Part shown: positions 60,004 to 64,000 of the stretch, in pieces | Layout of the letters: every line of letters begins with the position of its first letter | How positions within the stretch are numbered: the first letter of the stretch is position 1 | Source of the DNA: Desulfatitalea tepidiphila | Lineage (GTDB): Bacteria; Desulfobacterota; Desulfobacteria; Desulfobacterales; Desulfosarcinaceae | Length of the DNA: 64,000 bases | Assembly (NCBI RefSeq): GCF_001293685.1 | Contig: NZ_BCAG01000001.1 | Span: 124,001-188,000 of the forward strand | Direction: 5' to 3' | The notes under the pieces: generated by a model | Databases searched by the model: none | What the model saw: only the letters and a program-made list of their open reading frames with translations | What the model was told of the DNA's origin: nothing | Program-made: the position numbers and the translations under genes

Positions 60004-60837
60004 GGCTTCGGGAATGTGGACGATCAGTTCGGCGATCTGGGTGGCGGGGGTGGGATCGGCCAGGGAACCGGCCAGACGGTTGGCCTGGGCAGCCAGAAGG
60101 GCGGCCCGGGTGGGGGCGTAACCGGCGGCGCACAAAACGGTCAGCAGTCCGGTCAGGGTGTCGCCGGTACCGCCGATGGCCTCCATGGCCTCGAAACTGG
60201 GGTGATTCACGGTGGCCGCGATGCGACCTTGTTCCACGATATAGTCGGTGGCGCCCTTGACGAGAAGATGACGGGCGGCATTCCCGTGTTGATAGGCGCG
60301 CTGGATCAGTTCAGGCAGGTTGTCGTTCTGGTGCAGGATGAAGCCGCGGGTATAAAACGGATGGGGGGCGGTCTCGTCGGCCAGGAAGGCCAGTTCGCCC
60401 GCATCCGGGGTGAAGAAATCGTAAGCCGGCGCCTGGCCGCTCATCTTGGCGGCATACATGAAACCGGCGTCGGCGATCAACAGCGGGCGTTGCCGCATGA
60501 GTTCGATGGCGAACAGCACCCGGTTGTGCCAGTCCACATCGGGTTGCAGATAGTGGAAGGTCAACACCGTGAACGGCCATCGGTCCAGCTCGTTTTCAAG
60601 AAACTGATACAGGCGCCGGCTGCCTGCCCCCTTTCCGATATCGCCGACCAGAATGCCGTGAATGGGCGGTGCGCCGATGCTTTCGCCGGCTTTCAAGGCG
60701 GCGCCGAGCAGGGCGGGCGTGCCGCGGTTGACGGTTACACGCCGGCCGTCGATGATCAGGCTGTCTCCGTCCCATTTCACCACTCCGCAGGTCAAGGGGA
60801 AATCCGGGTCTGGTACAGTGCCGATGATACCGATCAT
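59971..60837 (-). CDS. Ribokinase-like/NnrD-like ATP-binding protein of the YedE cassette
   Basis: 288 residues. The C-terminal GGTGDTLTGLLTVL is the anion-hole motif of NAD(P)HX dehydratase and ribokinase-fold proteins. The N-terminal half (IIDGRRVTVNRGTPALLGAA) does not match canonical NnrD closely, so a specialised kinase-like enzyme is possible. Its ATG overlaps the DUF3343 gene stop by four bases, placing it in one operon with DUF3343, TusA and YedE. The C-terminus is encoded by a repeat fragment and may have replaced the ancestral end. Confidence 0.72.
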   Translation of the reverse strand: MIGIIGTVPDPDFPLTCGVVKWDGDSLIIDGRRVTVNRGTPALLGAALKAGESIGAPPIHGILVGDIGKGAGSRRLYQFLENELDRWPFTVLTFHYLQPDVDWHNRVLFAIELMRQRPLLIADAGFMYAAKMSGQAPAYDFFTPDAGELAFLADETAPHPFYTRGFILHQNDNLPELIQRAYQHGNAARHLLVKGATDYIVEQGRIAATVNHPSFEAMEAIGGTGDTLTGLLTVLCAAGYAPTRAALLAAQANRLAGSLADPTPATQIAELIVHIPEALARRLHFTGN

Positions 60838-61388
60838 TTTCGTTGCAGCTCCTCATAAGCCAGCTGCAGGGCATAGCCGCACAGGGTGTGGCCCAGATCG
60901 CGCGGCCGGGGTGAATCGCTCAACGTTTTCCCCACCATCTTTTCGGCCAGATAGGGCACGTCCGGACAGCCACCGCCCGAGATGTTGACGATGGTGCGGG
61001 TCTGCTTGAAAATGGTGATTTTCATGTTGGCCGCCCGTACCATGAGATACTCTCCGAAGTCCTTGGTGTGAAACAGGTCGACGGGGGTGAGCAGGGGAGC
61101 GCTGACCGGTACCACACTCAACGGCGCCAGCTCGGCCAGGTGCAGTTCCCGGACGATGTTGAGCCCTTCGATGAGCGGGAACTCGATGACCAGGTCGCAG
61201 CCGGTGCGGATCTCCGGGGGCGGCCCCATGACCCGCACCGGCCAGCCGGCCTGTTTTAGTATCTTCTCCGCCTGGATCACCTCGCTGGTGTTTTCGAACA
61301 CCAGGATGCCGCGATCGGACGATGATTCCCTTTGGGGTTCCGCCGGGGTCCCAGGCCCCGGCAATTTTCGTTTCAACCAGCCGATCAT
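60834..61388 (-). CDS. DUF3343-domain protein with Cys-containing C-terminal extension
   Basis: 184 residues. Residues ~27-110 are DUF3343 (RGILVFENTSEVIQAEKIL, then IRTGCDLVIEFPL), a domain often found with YedF and YedE in sulfur or selenium contexts. The remaining ~75 residues carry ISGGGCPDVPYLAEKM and a second Cys in LCGYALQLAYEEL, a possible redox or ligand site. Located six bases after tusA and overlapping the next gene. A role in handling a thiol- or selenol-bound group is inference from context. Confidence 0.75.
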   Translation of the reverse strand: MIGWLKRKLPGPGTPAEPQRESSSDRGILVFENTSEVIQAEKILKQAGWPVRVMGPPPEIRTGCDLVIEFPLIEGLNIVRELHLAELAPLSVVPVSAPLLTPVDLFHTKDFGEYLMVRAANMKITIFKQTRTIVNISGGGCPDVPYLAEKMVGKTLSDSPRPRDLGHTLCGYALQLAYEELQRK

Positions 61389-61394
61389 GGATAT

Positions 61395-61613
61395 TTATCC
61401 CTTGGTGATGGCGATCCGGTACCCTTCGCCCTCCGGCGTGACCTCACCCACCCGGCAACCTTGGCTTTCGGCGGCCCGTGTCACGTTTTCCCGGGATGTA
61501 TCGGTATCCACCAGGACCACGATCTCTTTGTCCTTGCCGTTTTTGATTTCGTTCAGAGTCATGATGACCGGTTGAGGGCAGGATAGCCCTCGCGCATCGA
61601 CGGTTGTAGGCAT
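61395..61613 (-). CDS. TusA-family sulfurtransferase
   Basis: 72 residues. N-terminal MPTTVDARGLSCPQPVIMTL contains the active-site Cys of the CPxP motif. TusA proteins relay persulfide sulfur or, as YedF, accompany selenium genes. It lies between yedE (10 bases upstream) and DUF3343 (6 bases downstream), all on the minus strand. Confidence 0.92.
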   Translation of the reverse strand: MPTTVDARGLSCPQPVIMTLNEIKNGKDKEIVVLVDTDTSRENVTRAAESQGCRVGEVTPEGEGYRIAITKG

Positions 61614-61623
61614 GCAAACCTCC

Positions 61624-62715
61624 TTATACGCTTTTCTTGCGCATGGTAAACCCTATGAACAGACAAGACAACAGGCCAATGACCACGGCGGCGATGCCAT
61701 GGGGCCCGACCCCTTGGGGGGAGCTGGCCAATCCGAAGTTGTGCGCGATTCCGGCGCCCACGATCATGCCCATCACGAATACGGCCGCATCACCGTCTCC
61801 TTCGCCGGCCAGAAACAGCTGGCGCCCGGGACATCCCCCGGCCAACGCAAATGCCAGACCGGCCAGGGCCATACCGGCGAAATTCCAGATGTGCATGGTG
61901 TGGGCCACCGGTTGCCCGGTAAAACCGGCGTTGAACTGCCCCAGGATCAGATTGGTCACGAAGGCCACCACCACGAGGGCGACGAAGCCGGAGAGCAGAT
62001 GGGTCTGCCCAAACAGCACGGTGTCTCGAATGGCGCCCATGGTGCAGAAGCGGCTCCGCTGGGCAAGAAAACCGACGGCCAATCCGACCACCAGCGCCAG
62101 CAGCAGCGGCGCATGCATGGCGCCCGGCCCTTTGACACTATAGAACAACACACCGCTGCTGGGCTGGTCCTTGATTTGGGGAAAGACCAGCACCAGAGCC
62201 AGGAATCCGATCATGATCAGCGGCAGCATCCAGCCCACGGCGGCGTGGGTCGCCTGGGTGCGGCCCAGGTTGTAGCCCTTTTTGAGAAAGAGGGTGCCGA
62301 TCCAGATGCCGAAGGTCAAACCCAACAAACCCAGAATCGCATTGCCGTCTCCGCCGGCCAGGCGCAGCACGGCCCGCCACGGACAACCGAGGAAGACCAG
62401 GGCGCCGATCATGGCAAAGACGCCCAGCACGAACCGAACGATGGGTGCCGATCCGACCCGGGGCCGATACTCTCTGAAAAGATAGGCGGCGATCAGCGAA
62501 CCGATCACGAAGCCGATGATTTCCGGGCGCATGTACTGCACCACCGCTGCACGGTGCAGGCCTAAGGCACCGGCGATATCGCGTTCGAAACAGGCCACGC
62601 AGATGCCCATGTTGCCCGGGTTGCCCAGTTTCTGAAGCAACGGGGCCAGAATGCCGATCACAGCGCCGACGCCGATGATTCCCCATCGCGTCGCAAAAAT
62701 GTTTCTCCCCTGCAT
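61624..62715 (-). CDS. YedE/YeeE-family (sulf_transp) membrane transporter
   Basis: 363 residues from ATG 62715, with AGGAGG eight bases upstream. About nine to ten membrane helices in two related halves. Conserved Cys positions include GICVACFERD, FLGCPWR, RSRFCTMGAIRD and GGCPGRQLF, typical of YedE/YeeE transporters of thiosulfate or a proposed selenium species. First gene of the four-gene cassette yedE-tusA-DUF3343-kinase. The presence of TusA and DUF3343 favours the selenium/sulfur-trafficking type. Confidence 0.9.
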   Translation of the reverse strand: MQGRNIFATRWGIIGVGAVIGILAPLLQKLGNPGNMGICVACFERDIAGALGLHRAAVVQYMRPEIIGFVIGSLIAAYLFREYRPRVGSAPIVRFVLGVFAMIGALVFLGCPWRAVLRLAGGDGNAILGLLGLTFGIWIGTLFLKKGYNLGRTQATHAAVGWMLPLIMIGFLALVLVFPQIKDQPSSGVLFYSVKGPGAMHAPLLLALVVGLAVGFLAQRSRFCTMGAIRDTVLFGQTHLLSGFVALVVVAFVTNLILGQFNAGFTGQPVAHTMHIWNFAGMALAGLAFALAGGCPGRQLFLAGEGDGDAAVFVMGMIVGAGIAHNFGLASSPQGVGPHGIAAVVIGLLSCLFIGFTMRKKSV

Positions 62716-62903
62716 CAATTCAACCTCCTTTTTTGATGTCCCACTCCGTTTCATCCTGACATATGTAAAGACGGCCTCTTACGATTCAGATGCTTGATTT
62801 CTTCTATTGCTCGAAAAAGAGTTTTTGGCTCCCTTTGAAGGTGCCGCTGCATGCGTTCCTGTCTGTCCCGGATTGCCCGAGGGCGCCATCGGTCTTCCAC
62901 CGT

Positions 62904-63662
62904 TTACTGCGACTCCAGAGCCAGCAAGGCCGCACCCAGGGCCCCGGCAAATTGTGAGTGCTCGTGGTAAAGGACGGTTCGGCCCAGTTTCTGCGCCAGC
63001 AGGGCACGCAGGCACGGGTTTTTGGCGACCCCACCGGTAAATACAATATCCCCTGAGGGGGATACCCGTTGGATCATGGCCGCCACCCGGCGCATGACAC
63101 TGGCGTGAAGGCCCAGGGCGATTTGGCGGCGATCTTGACCTTTGGCAATCAGCGAAGTGACCTCCGATTCGGCGAAGACCGTGCACATGCTCGAAATGGT
63201 GATTTCTTTTTCCGCCAGAAGCGCTTCGTCACCGAAAGCATCGATCTCAAAACCCAATGTGCGCGCCATGATCTCAAGGAATTTACCGGTGCCGGCGGCG
63301 CAGCGGTCGTTCATTTCAAATTTTTTCACTTTTCCGTTGTCGAACAAGGCGATGGCCTTGCTGTCCTGGCCGCCGATATCGAGCACGCTGCGAGCTTCGG
63401 GGAAAAGTGTGCGGGCTCCCCGGGCGTGCGCCTTGATCTCGGTCACCGTTGGAGCTTCGAATGCTATTTCCAGAAGATTACGACCGTAACCGGTAGCCAT
63501 GATGCGGTCGCATTCGATGCCATTGAGCAGGCGTTTGGTGTCGCTCATGGGGTCAAAGCCGGTATCGGTCTTCAGGCGATGGGTGATTTCTCCGGTTGAA
63601 TCCACCACCACGAGTTCAATCGTTCGGGAGCCGATGTCGATGCCGGCAAAACGGTCGTTCAT
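62904..63662 (-). CDS. BadF/HgdC-type activase for 2-hydroxyacyl-CoA dehydratase
   Basis: 252 residues from ATG 63662. ASKHA-fold motifs: FAGIDIGSRTIELVVVD, LDIGGQDSKAI, FTGGVAKN. The two Cys that hold the bridging [4Fe-4S] cluster in dimeric activases are in MNDRCAAGTGKF and SSMCTVFAESEV. It transfers electrons, driven by ATP, to the dehydratase encoded immediately upstream (8-base gap). It might instead activate a benzoyl-CoA reductase-like enzyme. Confidence 0.92.
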   Translation of the reverse strand: MNDRFAGIDIGSRTIELVVVDSTGEITHRLKTDTGFDPMSDTKRLLNGIECDRIMATGYGRNLLEIAFEAPTVTEIKAHARGARTLFPEARSVLDIGGQDSKAIALFDNGKVKKFEMNDRCAAGTGKFLEIMARTLGFEIDAFGDEALLAEKEITISSMCTVFAESEVTSLIAKGQDRRQIALGLHASVMRRVAAMIQRVSPSGDIVFTGGVAKNPCLRALLAQKLGRTVLYHEHSQFAGALGAALLALESQ

Positions 63663-63669
63663 CCTTTTG

Positions 63670-64000
63670 CTATCCTTTGATTTGTTCGATGAACGCTTCC
63701 ACGCGCGTCTTGAGCTGCCCGGCATCTTCCATGCTGTAGTCGGTCTCGATGCGCAGGCAGGGGATATTTTTTTTCTCGAGGGCCTTCTCCACGGGTATGG
63801 CTTCCATCAGGTAGGGCTGGCAGAACTGCAAGCCGTAATGGATGACGCCGTCGGCCTTGTAGGCGGCGGCCATCTCTTCGATATGGGCCAGGCGATCGGG
63901 GTTGGGGGTGAAGATGGCGCAATCCACCTGGTAATAGCGATCCACGATGGCGGCCATCATCTCCTCGACCGTTTGGCCCGATGCGTCGGTGAGGTTGCGG
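63670..64000 (-). CDS. 2-hydroxyacyl-CoA dehydratase / benzoyl-CoA reductase family subunit, 5' part outside window
   Basis: The last ~109 residues are visible; the frame is open to the window edge. Seen are DCAIFTPNPDRL, HYGLQFCQPYLMEAIPVEKAL, and CLRIETDYSMEDAGQLKTRVEAF, the conserved C-terminal part of HgdB/FldC/BcrC-type subunits with a cluster-ligand Cys in QFCQPY. Members dehydrate 2-hydroxyacyl-CoA by ketyl-radical chemistry or reduce aromatic rings. It pairs with the downstream activase gene. Confidence 0.88.
   Translation of the reverse strand, partial: RNLTDASGQTVEEMMAAIVDRYYQVDCAIFTPNPDRLAHIEEMAAAYKADGVIHYGLQFCQPYLMEAIPVEKALEKKNIPCLRIETDYSMEDAGQLKTRVEAFIEQIKG

Overview
The window is GC-rich and gene-dense. 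The gene set suggests a Gram-negative, probably anaerobic, Desulfobacterota-like bacterium (Desulfosarcina/Desulfobacterales type). The supporting genes are a complete pilMNOPQ operon with secretin, PagL-like and BrkB-like envelope proteins, a double-length UvrA, a 2-hydroxyacyl-CoA dehydratase/activase pair, a YedE/TusA/DUF3343 sulfur or selenium cassette, many histidine kinases and an NtrC-type regulator. The taxonomic assignment is inference from gene content; there is no rRNA or tRNA gene in the window.

Layout. 0-2.8 kb: end of a SpmB-type membrane protein, an SDR oxidoreductase, a PagL-like outer-membrane lipid A deacylase, and two copies of a repeat element. 2.8-11.3 kb: tandem UvrA, a DUF488 protein, and a hybrid sensor kinase. 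11.6-20.9 kb: an FAH-family hydrolase, a 1353-residue membrane protein of unknown function with an internal duplication, RecN, and a 7TM-GAF histidine kinase. 21.3-24.5 kb: a same-strand run of FmdB zinc ribbon, Fur-FeoA fusion, SH3 protein, PfkB kinase and TPR membrane protein. 24.6-34.6 kb: a PilS/PilR-like two-component pair divergent from an XRE-pilMNOPQ operon, then a convergent PilW-like lipoprotein. 34.7-39.3 kb: serS-thrC-LysM gene chain. 39.5-48.6 kb: 5-formyl-THF cyclo-ligase, pcm, yqaA, then brkB-like, aceA, aceB and aceK (glyoxylate bypass plus its regulatory kinase). 48.8-59.7 kb: TrpB2, a DOMON-like protein, an isopropylmalate/isocitrate dehydrogenase, a ModF-like double ABC ATPase, aminopeptidase N, an ABC-F protein and small unknowns. 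60-64 kb: sugar-kinase-like/NnrD-like protein, DUF3343, TusA, YedE, then the BadF-type activase and the end of a 2-hydroxyacyl-CoA dehydratase subunit.

The most striking feature is a dispersed family of about 305-bp non-coding elements. Three copies are full length (2439-2744, 20925-21229, 51084-51388) and three are truncated (1470-1722, 46121-46171, 59901-60003). The full copies have imperfect terminal inverted repeats of about 25-28 bp starting CAGCRAT. Two are flanked by perfect 9-bp direct repeats (AATTCTTAA and ATGCCTTTG), which marks them as a MITE-like mobile family. The interior folds into a large GC-rich hairpin plus smaller hairpins. No copy carries a conserved reading frame, and no transposase is in the window. 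Two truncated copies have become the 3' ends of genes and supply the last codons and stop of aceK and of the sugar-kinase-like gene at 59971-60837.

Functional links. The XRE regulator, the two-component pair and a candidate sigma-54 promoter at 27679-27693 point to regulated type IV pilus assembly. aceB-aceA with aceK nearby point to acetate or fatty-acid growth through the glyoxylate bypass with control of isocitrate dehydrogenase. The YedE-TusA-DUF3343-kinase cassette has overlapping or tightly spaced genes and likely works as a unit in sulfur or selenium handling.
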